The notes below the pieces were generated by a model that was not told the DNA's origin, searched no databases, and saw only the letters and a program-made list of their open reading frames with translations. From contig NZ_JAROAV010000028.1 of the NCBI RefSeq assembly GCF_029439465.1, positions 186,001-250,000 of the forward strand: 64,000 nt of DNA. Direction: 5' to 3'. Shown here piece by piece: positions 63,312-64,000 of the stretch (positions are counted from its first letter, which is position 1; the number at the start of each line of letters is the position of its first letter). Position numbers and translations under genes: made by a program. Source of the DNA: Luteipulveratus flavus (GTDB lineage: Bacteria; Actinomycetota; Actinomycetes; Actinomycetales; Dermatophilaceae).

Positions 63312-64000
63312 GACTGCTGCTCCTTCGATGCCTCGGGGGCGGGAGCCGGTGCGGTACGGGTGTACGTCTGCTCGCCCGAGGCGATGCGCAGGCCCTCCAG
63401 GGAGGCCGGCCCTGCGCCGACGCCCTCGTCCGCGCGGCCGTCGGAGAACCCCGCGAGCACGCGCGACATCTGCTTGAACGAGCACACCGAGGTGGCGCCG
63501 CGGGTCGGCGTGACGTCCTTGCCCGCGCGCAGGTCCTCGACCAGCCGGACGGTCGACTCGGGGGTCTGGTTGTCGAAGAACTCCCAGTTGGCCATCACGA
63601 CGGGCGCGTAGTCGCATGCCGCGTTGCACTCGACGCGCTCGAGGGTGACCTTGCCGTCCTCGGTCGTCTCGTCGTGGCCGATGCCCAGGTGCTCCGAGAC
63701 GGTGTCCCAGATCAGGTCGCCGCCCATGACCGCGCACAGCGTGTTGGTGCAGACACCGACGGTGTACTCGCCGTTGGGGTGGCGCTTGTACTGGGTGTAG
63801 AACGTCGCGACGCCCGAGACCTCGGCCTCGGTGAGGTCGAGCTGCTCGGCGCAGAACGTCACGCCGCGCCCGGTGACGTACCCGTCGACGCTCTGGATCA
63901 GGTGCAGCAGCGGCAGCAGCGCCGAGCGCTTCTGCGGGTAGCGCGCGACGATCAGCTCCGCGTCGCGGACGAGGTCGGCCAGCGTCTGCGGGTCGTACGG
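63308..64000 (-). CDS. nuoE: NADH-quinone oxidoreductase subunit E, 5' end beyond the window
   Basis: The reading frame stays open to the right edge, giving 230 visible residues without the N-terminus (YDPQTLADLVRDAEL at the edge, then KRSALLPLLHLIQ). The 2Fe-2S ligands are in GVCTNTLCAVMGG and VECNAACDYAPV. Beyond the thioredoxin-like domain is a Pro/Ala/Glu-rich C-terminal tail. Electron transfer from NuoF side cluster N1a. nuoA-D are expected to the right. Confidence 0.96.
   Translation of the reverse strand, partial: PYDPQTLADLVRDAELIVARYPQKRSALLPLLHLIQSVDGYVTGRGVTFCAEQLDLTEAEVSGVATFYTQYKRHPNGEYTVGVCTNTLCAVMGGDLIWDTVSEHLGIGHDETTEDGKVTLERVECNAACDYAPVVMANWEFFDNQTPESTVRLVEDLRAGKDVTPTRGATSVCSFKQMSRVLAGFSDGRADEGVGAGPASLEGLRIASGEQTYTRTAPAPAPEASKEQQS

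Overview
The window is chromosomal DNA of a high-GC actinobacterium. Supporting signs are very GC-rich third codon positions, a mycobacterial-type LexA box, a SAM-IV-type riboswitch, a long-chain polyprenyl synthase next to complex I (a menaquinone respirer), a DinB/mycothiol-type small protein and tandem actinobacterial PepN peptidases. The order nuo operon, polyprenyl synthase, 2-oxoacid:ferredoxin oxidoreductase, second nuo set, htpX, yajQ, tRNA-Tyr resembles from memory the corresponding Streptomyces region. I cannot name the genus.

Layout. 0-5.2 kb: a MerR regulator, tRNA-Tyr, a two-gene clpP pair in which one subunit has lost its catalytic histidine, yajQ, a small NTF2-like gene, a DsbA/FrnE-like oxidoreductase, and an AbiEi/DUF559-type gene bracketed by two nearly identical 45-bp direct repeats, each an imperfect palindrome. 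5.2-9.9 kb: a TetR repressor, a perfect 13-bp operator-like palindrome, and an acyl-CoA dehydrogenase - three SDRs - MaoC hydratase operon, which together make a beta-oxidation-like pathway. 9.9-17.2 kb: a coupled minus-strand operon of two paralogous M1 aminopeptidases, a cytoplasmic serine hydrolase with class A beta-lactamase motifs, a HIT protein and an alpha/alpha-barrel protein.

17.3-30.9 kb: htpX and a second, partial complex I set (nuoA,B,C,H and nuoI-N; no D, E, F or G). The set is split by a 3.8-kb interval holding a LexA-box-controlled DUF222/HNH gene, a YjbR-like gene, a frameshifted dienelactone hydrolase and a small membrane protein. 31-33.8 kb: promoter, SAM-IV-type riboswitch and metQNI methionine importer. 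34-44 kb: methylmalonate-semialdehyde dehydrogenase, a DinB protein, korAB, a secreted M1 peptidase, rarD, a sugar-lactone oxidase and an alanine-racemase-fold PLP enzyme. 44.3-50.3 kb: a Tat-exported PhoX phosphatase with a candidate PHO box, a Gly/Pro/Gln-rich exported peptide and two membrane glycosyltransferases. 50.3-64 kb: the main respiratory complex I operon read right to left, from a truncated nuoE at the right edge through nuoF,G,H,I,J,K,L,M,N to a translationally coupled polyprenyl synthase.

How the parts fit. The main nuo operon couples NADH oxidation to menaquinone reduction, and its last gene makes the menaquinone side chain. The second nuo set lacks the NADH module and lies about 5 kb from korAB, a source of reduced ferredoxin, so a ferredoxin-fed complex I is a reasonable hypothesis. 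The most unusual signals are the repeat-flanked DUF559 gene, the SOS-controlled interval inside nuo2, the active/inactive ClpP pair and the D/E/F/G-less complex I. No CRISPR array, insertion sequence, prophage or rRNA was seen, and no gene-free stretch exceeds 300 bases.
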